A stretch of 64,000 nt of DNA from Lutibacter sp. A80. Lineage in GTDB: Bacteria; Bacteroidota; Bacteroidia; Flavobacteriales; Flavobacteriaceae. Position 1 is the stretch's first letter; the number at the start of each line of letters is the position of its first letter. A program made the position numbers and the translations under genes. The stretch covers positions 3,764,501 to 3,828,500 of the forward strand of contig NZ_CP092480.1 in assembly GCF_022429645.1 (NCBI RefSeq), read 5' to 3'. Shown in pieces: positions 16,997-25,612 of the stretch. The notes under the pieces were generated by a model that worked only from the letters and a program-made list of their open reading frames with translations, was not told where the DNA came from and made no database searches.

Positions 16997-18742
16997 TTAA
17001 AACACTTTGTATATTGGTAGTTTTAAATGCGCACTTTCATAATAAGGCGATTTTTTATAAATAAAATCTAATTGAGCTCTTGTGTTTTTTGCAAATTCAA
17101 CATCAGTGGCTATTTTTTCTTCTAATTCTTTTTTAACAGTAGGATTGTCTATTAAAAACTGTTCTGCAATATCTTCAAAAACATATGCCGAATAGCCTTC
17201 TTTTTGTTGTAAAACACTATCAAAATAATTCCAGTTAAAAAATGAATCTGTTGCAGAGGCTTCTAAAGTTTCTATAATATAACGTACACCAAATTGATTT
17301 ACAGGAATATAAATTGCACCTTTATTAAACTTAATTTCTTTGGTTGAAGTTGAAATAGTAGTGTTGTAATGTAAGTAATGTCCTTCGTAAGGAGCGGTTC
17401 TAGTTTTATAATCTGCTATATGCTGTTCTTCAACATTAACAATAGTATCTTTTTTAAAAACTGAATATTTGATATTGTTTTCATTTAACCTTTCTAGAAC
17501 TCTCCACCAGCCTTGTTTTAAAATATATGCTTTTGGAATGGTAATTTCTTTTGTGATTTTATAATTGTTGTAATACTTTACAGGTTTGGTAAATGGTTTT
17601 GTTCTATCATAAAATAAGCGTTTTCCATTGGTGACTTTGCTAGCGATATAACTTCCTTCATACCCTTTAAATTGTAGGGTAGTAAAAGTATCTTTAGCAA
17701 TTTCAAAAGCGATGGGATATGTTTTTTCTGCTAAAATTTTTGTGACAGCATTTTTACGTAATTCTTTAATTTTTGAACTATTTTTTATAGTAAAATCTAT
17801 AGCACTTTCTAGTAAGCTATATGTTTGTTCAACACGTTGTTTATAAGGTTTTAACATATGAGTCTCTACCATAAAACCTAAAGTGTTAAATAAACTTGTA
17901 TACCCTGTTGAATATCTTGGAGCATCAAAAAACTGGCTAAAACCAATTTCAGGGGTGTTTCCCCAAACATTTACATAGGGTGTAATTATAATATCTTTTT
18001 TTAAAAGATCAGCTTCAATATCTGGTCTCATTTTGGTTTCAATAAATGTACCTAAATCATTACCTAATTTATTATGTTGTGTAAATAGGTGGGTAATTGC
18101 ATATTGATAATCTGCACCATTACTAACGTGATTGTCAATAAAAACATCAGGATTAACCAAATGAAAAACTTTAGAAAAAGCACGTGCGTTTTTAGTGTCT
18201 GCTTTTATAAAATCTCTATTTAAATCGAAGTTTCTTGCATTTCCTCTAAAACCGTATTCTTTAGGTCCGTTTTGGTTGGCTCTAGAATGTGCACTTCTAT
18301 TTAAAGCTCCACCAATATTATAAATTGGAATTACAGCTAAAACTATATTTTTTAATTTTTTTATTTTATCTGGATTTTGAACAATATCTCGTAAAAGTAG
18401 CATGGATGCATCTACGCCATCTGGTTCTCCAGGGTGAATTGCATTATTTATTAAAATTACATTTTTAGAGCTTTTATTTATTTTATTGAAATCAAATTCT
18501 CGGTCACTATTAAAAACTACTAAATGTAGTGGTTTTCCACTATCTGTTGTGCCAATTTCTTGAATGGCTATTTCTGAAAATTCAAGAGCGAGTTTTTGAA
18601 AATAAGCAATAGTTTCAGCATATGTTGTAGTTTCTAAACCTTGAGTGTTTTCAAATTTTGTTGTTAAATCTACAGCGCTTTGTTTATTAGTTTTAGAGCA
18701 CGAAATGATAACGACTAAAAGTAAGAACATTATTTTTTTCAT
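16997..18742 (-). CDS. M14-family zinc carboxypeptidase-like lipoprotein
   Basis: A 581-residue exported protein. The N-terminus is a lipoprotein signal ending IISC, with Cys15 as lipid site. The peptidase M14 zinc site is complete: HPGEPDG gives His103 and Glu106, and FIDNHVSNGADYQY gives His205. RNFDLNRDF (170-178) supplies the substrate-carboxylate arginine region. The C-terminal half (about 330-581) is a family-specific extension of unknown role. It probably trims peptides at the cell surface or in the periplasm. It is 66 bases from coaD. Confidence 0.88.
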   Translation of the reverse strand: MKKIMFLLLVVIISCSKTNKQSAVDLTTKFENTQGLETTTYAETIAYFQKLALEFSEIAIQEIGTTDSGKPLHLVVFNSDREFDFNKINKSSKNVILINNAIHPGEPDGVDASMLLLRDIVQNPDKIKKLKNIVLAVIPIYNIGGALNRSAHSRANQNGPKEYGFRGNARNFDLNRDFIKADTKNARAFSKVFHLVNPDVFIDNHVSNGADYQYAITHLFTQHNKLGNDLGTFIETKMRPDIEADLLKKDIIITPYVNVWGNTPEIGFSQFFDAPRYSTGYTSLFNTLGFMVETHMLKPYKQRVEQTYSLLESAIDFTIKNSSKIKELRKNAVTKILAEKTYPIAFEIAKDTFTTLQFKGYEGSYIASKVTNGKRLFYDRTKPFTKPVKYYNNYKITKEITIPKAYILKQGWWRVLERLNENNIKYSVFKKDTIVNVEEQHIADYKTRTAPYEGHYLHYNTTISTSTKEIKFNKGAIYIPVNQFGVRYIIETLEASATDSFFNWNYFDSVLQQKEGYSAYVFEDIAEQFLIDNPTVKKELEEKIATDVEFAKNTRAQLDFIYKKSPYYESAHLKLPIYKVF

Positions 18743-18808
18743 ATGTTTTATTTTTTAAGTTGTGCTTATTAGCTTTAACTTAGTTAATACTTTTAGTTGT
18801 ATTTTAAT

Positions 18809-19264
18809 TTAGTTATTATAAACACTTTTAGGTACAAAGCTAGAGATATCTCCTCCGTGCCTGTGTACATCTCTAACAATACTTGAACTAATAAAAGCAG
18901 TATCTGAAGAGGTTAGTAAAAATACAGTTTCAATATTTGAAAGTTTTCTATTAGTTTGTGCTATAGCTTTTTCAAATTCAAAATCTGCAGGATTTCTTAA
19001 ACCACGTAAAATAAAATCGACATTCATTTTTTTGCAAAAATCTGTAGTTAAACCAGAATAGGTTACTACTTTTATTTTCGGTTCGTTTTTGTAGTTTTCT
19101 TTTATAAAATTTTCACGTTCTTCTAAAGAAAACATATATTTTTTATCAGAATTTATACCAATTGCAATTATAATTTCATCAAATAATGGTAATGCTCTAT
19201 TAATAATATCTACGTGACCAAGAGTAATTGGATCAAAGGAACCAGGGAAAATAGCTCTTTTCAT
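18809..19264 (-). CDS. coaD: Pantetheine-phosphate adenylyltransferase
   Basis: A 151-residue enzyme catalysing the penultimate step of coenzyme A synthesis. The nucleotidyltransferase motif FPGSFDPITLGHVDII opens the protein. RGLRNPADFEFE near 87 and the C-terminal SSSIVRDVHRHGGD are typical of CoaD. The gene starts 2 bases after the ddl stop codon, so ddl-coaD is an operon. Confidence 0.97.
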   Translation of the reverse strand: MKRAIFPGSFDPITLGHVDIINRALPLFDEIIIAIGINSDKKYMFSLEERENFIKENYKNEPKIKVVTYSGLTTDFCKKMNVDFILRGLRNPADFEFEKAIAQTNRKLSNIETVFLLTSSDTAFISSSIVRDVHRHGGDISSFVPKSVYNN

Positions 19265-19266
19265 AA

Positions 19267-20244
19267 TTAGTTTTTTAAAGCCATTTCTACGGCATTATCA
19301 AAAAGTTGTTGTAAACTAATGTTAGCAATTGCAGCTTGTTGAGGTATTAAACTTGCAGCAGTTAAACCAGGTACTGTATTCATTTCTAAAAAATGAGGTT
19401 CATTGTTTACTAATATATATTCGGAACGTGAAAAGCCACTCATATTTAATGCTTTATATGTTTTAATGGCTGTTTGTTCTAATTTTTTATGAATTTCATT
19501 AGAAATGCGAGCAGGTGTAATTTCATCAGCTTTTCCAAGGTATTTTGCTTCATAATCAAAAAAATCATTTTCTGTCACAATTTCCGTCATAGGTAAAACT
19601 GTAATTTTATTGTTATAATTTATAACACCAATAGAAACTTCTGTACCGTCTAAAAAGGCTTCAATTAAAATTTGAGAATCTTCATGATATGCTTTTTCAA
19701 TAGCAGGTAACATTTCATCTATAGTTTTAACTTTAGAAATTCCAAAGCTAGAACCAGCATTATTTGGTTTTACAAAACAAGGTAAGCCAACTTTTTTAAT
19801 AATTTTATCTACATCAATTAGGTCTCCTTTATCTAAGTAATAAGAGCTGGCTGTTTTTATACCATATTGTTTAACTACACTTAAACAATCTCGTTTATTA
19901 AAAGTTAATGCCATTTGATAGAATGGGGCAGAGGTGTGTTTTAGACCTAATAATTCAAAATAAGCTAAAATACTTCCGTTTTCGCCAGGGCTTCCGTGTA
20001 TTGCGTTAAAAATACAATCGAATGAAATTTTTTCACCATTAATTTCTGCTGAGAAATCGTGTTTGTTTATTGGATATTCATTATTATAATCATCTACTAA
20101 AACCCATTTATTTTGTAAGATATGGATTTTGTAAGGATTGTATTTTTCTTTAGAGATATGTTGATAAACAACAGCTCCACTGTTTAGTGAAATATCAACT
20201 TCCGAGGAATATCCCCCCATTATAATGGCAATATTTTTTTTCAT
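19267..20244 (-). CDS. ddl: D-alanine--D-alanine ligase
   Basis: A 325-residue ATP-grasp enzyme making the D-Ala-D-Ala end of peptidoglycan precursors. GGYSSEVDISLNSG near 10, HGSPGENGSI near 86, the ATP lid KPNNAGSSFGISKV near 160 and the metal-binding end FLEMNTVPGLTAASLIPQQ near 287 are all present. It begins the leftward ddl-coaD operon, with a -7 element at 20272-20279. The PASTA-domain gene is divergent, which places two cell-wall-related genes back to back. Confidence 0.97.
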   Translation of the reverse strand: MKKNIAIIMGGYSSEVDISLNSGAVVYQHISKEKYNPYKIHILQNKWVLVDDYNNEYPINKHDFSAEINGEKISFDCIFNAIHGSPGENGSILAYFELLGLKHTSAPFYQMALTFNKRDCLSVVKQYGIKTASSYYLDKGDLIDVDKIIKKVGLPCFVKPNNAGSSFGISKVKTIDEMLPAIEKAYHEDSQILIEAFLDGTEVSIGVINYNNKITVLPMTEIVTENDFFDYEAKYLGKADEITPARISNEIHKKLEQTAIKTYKALNMSGFSRSEYILVNNEPHFLEMNTVPGLTAASLIPQQAAIANISLQQLFDNAVEMALKN

Positions 20245-20271
20245 TTTAAGTTTAGTGTTTTAGCATAAGTA

Positions 20272-20279
20272 CAAACTTA
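20272..20279 (-). promoter_or_regulatory. -7 promoter element for ddl-coaD
   Basis: Read leftward the bases are TAAGTTTG, matching TAnnTTTG, 28 bases upstream of the ddl ATG; the predicted start is near 20266. Confidence 0.65.
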
Positions 20280-20419
20280 CATAAATATAGTTAAAATTTG
20301 TTAGCTAAAAAGTTAGAAAGTTTAGAAGATTTTTAACCATTAATTGTACTAAAATTGAATTGAATTTAGTGCTGTGTTTTTTTACAATTAACAAATAATC
20401 AAATCAATTCAAAAAAAAG

Positions 20420-20427
20420 TATCTTTG
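20420..20427 (+). promoter_or_regulatory. -7 promoter element for the PASTA-rluD operon
   Basis: TATCTTTG matches TAnnTTTG and lies 19 bases before the ATG at 20447; the predicted start is near 20433. Confidence 0.65.
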
Positions 20428-20446
20428 CAAAATTAAAATATATAAG

Positions 20447-21025
20447 ATGAGTTTAATTAAATTTATAAAGTCCAAAACGTTTTTAAAACAATTAGTGATT
20501 GCTTTTGTTGGTTTGGTGGTGTTTATTTTTGTAGTTATGAAATGGTTGAATATTTCAACAAATCACAATCAAAAAATTGAAGTTCCAAATTTGGAAAAAA
20601 TGAGTTTAAGTGAAGTAGAGACAACATTAAAAGAGTTAGATTTAAGACTTTTTGTTATTGATTCGGCAAGTTATAATCCAGATTATCCGGCAAAATCGGT
20701 AATAGATCAAGATCCAGAACCTGGTAATTTTGTAAAAGAGAATAGAAAAATATATTTAACTTTAAATCCATCTGGTTATAGAAAAATTGAAGTTCCAAAT
20801 GTATTTGGTAAAACAAAAAGGCAAGTAACATCTCACCTAAGTTCAATAGGTTTTAAAATAAATTCTGAACCTGTTTATGTTTCAGATATAGCAAAAGATG
20901 TGGTAAGAGGACTAATTTTTAAAGGGAAAACTTTAAAAGCAGGAGAAAAAATTCCTAAAAATTCTATTATTACACTTAAATTAGGAGATGGAGAAGGAAC
21001 CGATAGATATACAGAAAAGAATTAA
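20447..21025 (+). CDS. PASTA-domain membrane protein
   Basis: A 192-residue protein with one N-terminal transmembrane helix (about 15-34) and two extracytoplasmic PASTA domains (about 39-105 and 106-180). The phrases VPNLEKMSLSEVETTLKEL and VPNVFGKTKRQVTSHLSSI mark the start of each. PASTA domains in other proteins bind peptidoglycan or beta-lactams. Unlike PknB-type proteins there is no kinase domain, so a wall-sensing or scaffolding role is only an inference. The stop codon overlaps the next start by one base (TAATG). Confidence 0.88.
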   Translation: MSLIKFIKSKTFLKQLVIAFVGLVVFIFVVMKWLNISTNHNQKIEVPNLEKMSLSEVETTLKELDLRLFVIDSASYNPDYPAKSVIDQDPEPGNFVKENRKIYLTLNPSGYRKIEVPNVFGKTKRQVTSHLSSIGFKINSEPVYVSDIAKDVVRGLIFKGKTLKAGEKIPKNSIITLKLGDGEGTDRYTEKN

Positions 21026-22050
21026 TGAGTTTAGAAGAAATTAGCGCAGAAAACGAAGAATTTTACGAGCATTTTAATTATGTAGCACACGTTGGGCAAG
21101 AGCCTTTACGTGTAGATAAATTTTTAATGAATTTTATTGAAAATGCTACTAGAAATAAAATTCAACAGGCTGCAAGAGCGGGGAATGTTTTAGTAAATGA
21201 TGTTGCTGTAAAACCAAATTATAAGGTAAAACCAAATGATGTAGTTCGTGTTGTTTTGTCACATCCGCCACATGAAAATTTATTGGTTGCAGAAGATATA
21301 CCTTTAGATATTATATTTGAAGACGATCAGGTATTGGTTGTTAATAAACCTCCTGGAATGGTTGTGCATCCAGGGCATGGTAACTATAGTGGAACTTTAG
21401 TAAATGGATTGATTCATCATATAGAAAATTTACCAACAAATTCTAACGAGCGCCCAGGATTGGTGCATAGAATTGATAAAGATACAAGTGGGTTATTGGT
21501 TGTTGCTAAAACAGAATTTGCAATGGCTCATTTATCAAAACAATTTTTTGATAGAACTACAGAAAGGTTGTATTATGCCTTAGTTTGGGGGAATATTGAA
21601 GATGATAAAGGTACAATTGAAGGGAATATTGGAAGAAGTTTAAAAAATAGGTTACAAATGAGTGTTTTTCCTGAAGGTGATTTTGGAAAACATGCAGTAA
21701 CACATTACAAAGTAATTGAACGGTTTAGCTATGTTACTTTAGTACAATGTAAGTTAGAAACTGGTAGAACTCATCAAATTAGAGCACATTTTAAACATAT
21801 AGGTCACACCCTTTTTAACGATGAACGTTATGGAGGAGATGATATATTAAAAGGTACAACTTTTACTAAATACAAACAGTTTGTAGATAATTGCTTTAAA
21901 GTGTTGCCGCGCCAAGCTCTACACGCCAAAACCTTAGGATTTGAGCATCCTACAACTAAAGAGTTTTTGCGTTTTAATTCTGAAATTCCAGAAGATATTG
22001 TAGCTTGTTTAGAAAAATGGAGAACTTATACAGCAAATCAGAAAGAATAG
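21025..22050 (+). CDS. rluD: RluD-type 23S rRNA pseudouridine synthase
   Basis: A 341-residue RluA/RluD-family enzyme. It has an N-terminal S4 RNA-binding domain (about 27-78) followed by the catalytic domain. The catalytic Asp151 lies in HRIDKDTSGLL, and the C-terminal motif LETGRTHQIRAHFKHIGH near 247 is intact. RluD modifies helix 69 of 23S rRNA; assignment to that exact target is by family. It is coupled to the PASTA gene by TAATG, and the CAT-like gene starts 2 bases after its stop. Confidence 0.92.
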   Translation: MSLEEISAENEEFYEHFNYVAHVGQEPLRVDKFLMNFIENATRNKIQQAARAGNVLVNDVAVKPNYKVKPNDVVRVVLSHPPHENLLVAEDIPLDIIFEDDQVLVVNKPPGMVVHPGHGNYSGTLVNGLIHHIENLPTNSNERPGLVHRIDKDTSGLLVVAKTEFAMAHLSKQFFDRTTERLYYALVWGNIEDDKGTIEGNIGRSLKNRLQMSVFPEGDFGKHAVTHYKVIERFSYVTLVQCKLETGRTHQIRAHFKHIGHTLFNDERYGGDDILKGTTFTKYKQFVDNCFKVLPRQALHAKTLGFEHPTTKEFLRFNSEIPEDIVACLEKWRTYTANQKE

Positions 22051-22052
22051 TG

Positions 22053-22682
22053 ATGAAAGAATTTTCTATTGAAAACTGGAAAAGAAAAGCGCAATTCGAT
22101 TTTTTTAAGAGTTATGAAGATCCTTTTTTTAATATTACTGTAAATTTAGATGTAACTAAACTTTATAAGTTTTGTAAAAAGAATAACTTATCGTTTTCAT
22201 TAGCTTGTATTTATGTTGCGCTAAAAAGTATAAATGAAGTTCCAGAATTTAAACTACGTATTTACAAAAACAAAGTTTATATTTTTGATGAGGTACATAT
22301 TGGATCCACTATTTTAAATGAAGATAATACGTTCTCATTCTGCAATTTTCCTTTTAAATCAACAATTTTTGACTTTGATATTAGTGGAAAAAAGATAATT
22401 GAGACTCATAAAAAAGGAGTAACATTAGGTGCTCAAGAAAATGAACTTGGTATAGTACACTGTTCTATATTACCTTGGTTTACTTTTACAAGCATAAAAC
22501 ATGCTAGAAAAGGAGATGAAAAAAATAAAGGAATTCCAAAAATTGTATTTGGAAGTTTGTTTAAGGAAAACAAACAACGTAAAATTCCTTTTTCAGTAGA
22601 AGCGCACCATGCTTTGTTAGACGGGTTTCATGTGTCTCAATTGCTATCTAAAATGCAAGTTTTAATAAATGAATTAGATTAG
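22053..22682 (+). CDS. Chloramphenicol-acetyltransferase-like acyltransferase
   Basis: A 209-residue protein from the ATG at 22053; an earlier in-frame ATG would lie inside rluD. The CAT fold is recognisable: DPFFNITVNLDVTKL near 24-38, the strand with LPWFTFTSIKHA and the catalytic HHALLDGFHVSQLL at 185-198. CAT-family enzymes are trimeric and acetylate chloramphenicol or other acceptors from acetyl-CoA. Chromosomal homologues in this phylum often have unknown substrates, so resistance should not be assumed. It is the last gene of the PASTA-rluD operon. Confidence 0.85.
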   Translation: MKEFSIENWKRKAQFDFFKSYEDPFFNITVNLDVTKLYKFCKKNNLSFSLACIYVALKSINEVPEFKLRIYKNKVYIFDEVHIGSTILNEDNTFSFCNFPFKSTIFDFDISGKKIIETHKKGVTLGAQENELGIVHCSILPWFTFTSIKHARKGDEKNKGIPKIVFGSLFKENKQRKIPFSVEAHHALLDGFHVSQLLSKMQVLINELD

Positions 22683-22693
22683 TTAGTATAAAT

Positions 22694-23206
22694 TTATTTT
22701 GTGTACGCGCCTGAAGAATAAGTTAACTCGTAACTGTGCGTATAAATTTCAAAAACAATTCCAAAAGGATCTTCTACATAACACATTTTAAACGGTTTTT
22801 CTTCAGGGTAATATTCTCTAATTGGCATTCTTTGTTTACCACCGTACGCAACAATTTTATCAATTAAATCTTCTATGTTTGGATCTTGAATGCAAAAATG
22901 AAATAAACCAGTGTTAAAAGGATTAAATTTTGGAGCTTCTTTTACACCGTTAGGAAATGAAAATATTTCAACTCCTACACCATCAGATGTGGATAAATGT
23001 GCTATTTCAAATTCGGTCCAGTCATCTCCAAAAACATCAATACACATTAATCCAATAGCTGTTTCTCTTTCTTTTTTTATTGTTGAAGGCTCCATAATTA
23101 CATACCATCCCATTACTTCGGTATAAAACTCTACAGCCTTATTAATATCAGGAACTGTAATACCAATATGAGAAAATGATTTTGGGTAATTTTTAGTTGT
23201 TGTCAT
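22694..23206 (-). CDS. Glyoxalase/VOC-family protein
   Basis: A 170-residue protein with the paired beta-alpha-beta units of the vicinal oxygen chelate superfamily. SHIGITVPDINKAVEFYTEVMGW opens the first unit and GLFHFCIQDPNIEDLIDKI the second. His, His and Glu residues (SHIG, LFHF, IVFEIY) are placed to bind a metal. The activity is unknown. It is divergent from an HxlR-type regulator across 120 bases that hold both promoters and a palindrome, so that regulator probably controls it. Confidence 0.85.
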   Translation of the reverse strand: MTTTKNYPKSFSHIGITVPDINKAVEFYTEVMGWYVIMEPSTIKKERETAIGLMCIDVFGDDWTEFEIAHLSTSDGVGVEIFSFPNGVKEAPKFNPFNTGLFHFCIQDPNIEDLIDKIVAYGGKQRMPIREYYPEEKPFKMCYVEDPFGIVFEIYTHSYELTYSSGAYTK

Positions 23207-23224
23207 ATTTTATAATTTAGGTTT

Positions 23225-23232
23225 CAAAAATA
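23225..23232 (-). promoter_or_regulatory. -7 promoter element for the VOC gene
   Basis: Read leftward the bases are TATTTTTG (TAnnTTTG), with a TTG on the same strand at 23253-23255, 20 bases upstream. The predicted start is near 23219, 13 bases before the ATG. Confidence 0.65.
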
Positions 23233-23235
23233 GTT

Positions 23236-23243
23236 TATATTTG
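23236..23243 (+). promoter_or_regulatory. -7 promoter element for the HxlR gene
   Basis: TATATTTG matches TAnnTTTG; the predicted start near 23249 leaves a leader of about 78 bases to the TTG start at 23327. Confidence 0.6.
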
Positions 23244-23255
23244 CATATTAGGCAA

Positions 23256-23281
23256 TAACTTACTAAAAAGTAGTATAGTTA
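23256..23281. promoter_or_regulatory. Candidate operator for the HxlR regulator
   Basis: A nested palindrome: TAACT-TACTA, five spacer bases, then TAGTA, one extra T and AGTTA. It lies just downstream of the predicted HxlR-gene start and 37 to 62 bases upstream of the predicted VOC-gene start, covering that gene's TTG region edge. Confidence 0.5.
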
Positions 23282-23326
23282 CCTAAAAGAGTAAAATAAT
23301 GATTATCAGTAAAATAAATTTTAATT

Positions 23327-23638
23327 TTGATTAAAAATATTAACTGTCCATTAAATTATACAATGAATTTAATAGGAACAAAATGGAAACCTCTAATTTT
23401 ATTTCATTTGTTAGAAGGCAATTTACGCTCTGGAGTATTGCAAAAGAAAATTCCAGGTATTTCAAACAAAATGTTTACGCAAACGGTACGTGAATTAGAA
23501 AAAGACGGACTTATTTCTAGAAAAGTTTACCCTGTAGTTCCACCTAAAGTAGAATATGGTTTAACTGAAAGAGGAAAATCTCTTGAGAATATTTTAAGGA
23601 GCCTCGATAATTGGGGAGCGAAAGATTGTAATAATTAA
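23327..23638 (+). CDS. HxlR-family winged-helix regulator
   Basis: A 103-residue DNA-binding protein. The HxlR pattern is complete: Cys-Pro near the N-terminus (NCPLNYTMNLIGTKWKPLIL), then the recognition part IPGISNKMFTQTVRELEKDGLI and wing VPPKVEYGLTERGKSLENIL. The start must lie before the Cys-Pro, and there is no in-frame ATG there, so a TTG at 23327 is used (an ATT just upstream is the alternative; a stop at 23315 bounds it). Members usually sense electrophiles or disulfide stress through the N-terminal Cys, which fits control of the neighbouring glyoxalase-like gene. Confidence 0.85.
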   Translation: MIKNINCPLNYTMNLIGTKWKPLILFHLLEGNLRSGVLQKKIPGISNKMFTQTVRELEKDGLISRKVYPVVPPKVEYGLTERGKSLENILRSLDNWGAKDCNN

Positions 23639-23719
23639 TTGTATATATCTTTTTATTTTATCGATTATAGAGTTTTTTTAAAGAAAAATTTTTGCAGTTA
23701 ATATGGTTGAAGTATATAT

Positions 23720-23907
23720 TTAGTTAATATTTTTTAAAATAAAATCAATAATTGGTTTAGGGTCTTTTAAACTATGAGGATGATGACCAATACCTTTTTT
23801 CTTATAAGTTTTATTGTACCATCTGCCTTTTTTAGAGCATTGAAAATTAAATCTGAACTAGAATTAGTTAAAATGTCAATTAGCTTTAATCGATAGGCAG
23901 AACATTT
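23720..23907 (-). pseudogene. Decayed end of a hydrolase-like gene
   Basis: No intact gene lies here, but the leftward strand carries protein-like sequence split by a frameshift near 23817. One frame reads YRLKLIDILTNSSSDLIFN then ALKKADG. The other then continues GRWYNKTYKKKGIGHHPHS followed by LKDPKPIIDFILKNIN and a stop at 23720. The end resembles the C-terminal His region of alpha/beta-hydrolase esterases (GHHPHSL...DP.PI.DFI). The upstream part is missing. Identification of the parent family is tentative. Confidence 0.45.
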
Positions 23908-23913
23908 AGTTGT

Positions 23914-24354
23914 TTAGAATGTTTTTTTATCTATTTCTTTTAGTACTAAAGATTTCTTTTTTATCCAGTAATATACCGGATGTAAAATTAATATCGCTGA
24001 TAAAATATAATAGTATTTTAAGTCAAAATTTAGTGTGTCTTTTCCAAGCATATAAAGTAACTGAAGCCCGAAAGCCATTAGTAAAATTAATGTCCCATAT
24101 TTGTATTGAGTCAGTTTTAGAACTATTATTTCGTTTTTAACAATATTCAATTCAATTTTTTGGCTATTATCCCAACCGAATTTTGCATGAATTTTGTGTT
24201 TCCCATTTTCAACTTCATACTCTTGAGTTTCAATGGTATTAATAGTTCCAACTTTTTCACTGTCAATATAAATCTCGATTCTTGCTAATTGACCAATCCA
24301 TCCAGTATTTCTTTCTATTCTAATTTTACTCATCGATTTCGATTTATTTTGCAT
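23914..24354 (-). CDS. Small membrane protein, unknown function
   Basis: A 146-residue protein I do not recognise. Residues 8-80 look like a short beta-sandwich of the PEGA type (ARIEIYIDSEKVGTINTIE... VENGKHKIHAKF), followed by two hydrophobic segments (about 87-103 and 113-130) and a basic end. A membrane-anchored protein with a small cytoplasmic or periplasmic beta domain is likely. The start may be the ATG at 24354 or the one at 24333. It lies just upstream of the pseudogene fragment, in a patch that may be accessory. Confidence 0.55.
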   Translation of the reverse strand: MQNKSKSMSKIRIERNTGWIGQLARIEIYIDSEKVGTINTIETQEYEVENGKHKIHAKFGWDNSQKIELNIVKNEIIVLKLTQYKYGTLILLMAFGLQLLYMLGKDTLNFDLKYYYILSAILILHPVYYWIKKKSLVLKEIDKKTF

Positions 24355-24536
24355 TTGCTACTGGGTTAGATAAATTCAGCTTTTAGTTAGAGATAACCAA
24401 ATTTCAAATTTTTAAAGTTAAGATACAAACTAAATAAACGTATAAATTATTTTTATTGAAGTATTGTTAAAATCCATCTTTTACATTGAAAGATATTAAA
24501 AAAATAGACTAATTTTATTCAATAATAAATAGACAT

Positions 24537-25295
24537 ATGAAATTAGTAATATCACCAGCCAAATCTTTAGATTATAAATCAACCGTTCCTACTTCACAAT
24601 TTACCGAAGGTATTTTTTTAAATGAAGCTGCCAAATTAAATGTAGTTTTAAAAAAGAAATCTCCTAAAGCATTATCTGAGTTAATGAGTATTTCACCAAA
24701 ATTAGGAGAATTAAATTGGCAACGAAATCAAGATTGGCAATTACCGTTTTCTTTAGAAAATGCACGTCAAGCGGTGTATGCATTTAATGGAGATGTTTAT
24801 TCGGGTTTAGATGCGTATTCGTTACCACTTGAAAAATTAGAACAACTTCAAGATAAATTGCGAATTTTATCAGGTCAATATGGTATTTTAAAACCTTTAG
24901 ATTTAATGCAACCTTATCGCTTAGAAATGGGGACAAAACTTAAAGTTGGTAGTAGAAATAATTTGTATGAGTTTTGGGGTGAAAAAGTGACAGAAAGCTT
25001 AAATTCTGAAATGGAAGCAGATGAGGTTTTTGTAAACTTAGCAAGCAATGAATACTTTAAAGTTATCAATACTAAATTGTTAAAAGTGCCAGTAATTACA
25101 CCAGTTTTTAAAGATTATAAAGGCGAAAAATTAAAAATTATTAGCTTTTATGCTAAAAAAGCAAGAGGCTTAATGGTACGTTATATTATTGATAATAATA
25201 TAGAAACTGTAGAAGGTTTAAAAGACTTTAATTCAAAGGGTTATGTGTTTGATTCTAAGCTTTCAAACGAAAAAGAGTTAATTTTTACGCGATAA
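24537..25295 (+). CDS. yaaA: Peroxide stress protein YaaA
   Basis: A 252-residue protein of the YaaA (former DUF328) family. MKLVISPAKSLDYKS, AVYAFNGDVYSGLDA near 78, LRILSGQYGILKPLDLMQPYRLEMGTKL near 102-129 and FYAKKARGLMVRYIIDN near 203 are the conserved blocks. In E. coli YaaA lowers free intracellular iron during hydrogen peroxide stress and binds DNA. The gene stands alone. It starts with ATG and no Shine-Dalgarno. Confidence 0.95.
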   Translation: MKLVISPAKSLDYKSTVPTSQFTEGIFLNEAAKLNVVLKKKSPKALSELMSISPKLGELNWQRNQDWQLPFSLENARQAVYAFNGDVYSGLDAYSLPLEKLEQLQDKLRILSGQYGILKPLDLMQPYRLEMGTKLKVGSRNNLYEFWGEKVTESLNSEMEADEVFVNLASNEYFKVINTKLLKVPVITPVFKDYKGEKLKIISFYAKKARGLMVRYIIDNNIETVEGLKDFNSKGYVFDSKLSNEKELIFTR

Positions 25296-25612
25296 TTAAA
25301 TTTTTTTTAAAATCGTATTGTTTTTTTATATATGTTTGTCACGTTATTTTTTAGTGACAATGAAAAATATTTGTTTTTTCGGTCGTAACTTTTTTATTAA
25401 GAAGTTTTTAGGTTACTATGTGTTTTGGAAGCACAACGAAAAATTAAGGAAAACGACAACTTCTGTTAACTACATTTTTAAAATTTACAACCAAATTCTG
25501 GGTGTAGATAATCAAAACACATATTCAATATTAAGGGTATAGCTATTACTATTTATTTAGAATAGCCTTGAAAACGAGGCTACAATTAAATTTAAATAAT
25601 TAAATAGAAGTA
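25296..25612. other. Intergenic region with two small hairpins
   Basis: These 317 bases hold no convincing gene; the longest frame starts with TTG, is very aromatic and resembles nothing I know. Two inverted repeats are visible: a 7-base stem at 25336-25342/25354-25360, which may end the yaaA transcript, and a 6-base stem at 25563-25568/25577-25582 in the probable leader of the polyamine operon. I saw no exact TAnnTTTG element. Confidence 0.5.

Noticed and set aside
22053..22682. Chloramphenicol resistance gene
   Set aside because: Fold is CAT-like but the gene is embedded in a core operon with rluD; substrate unknown, so resistance is not claimed.
25318..25542. Open frame of 74 codons between yaaA and the arginine decarboxylase gene
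   Set aside because: TTG start, extreme Phe/Tyr/Lys composition, no recognisable family and no promoter element; treated as intergenic.
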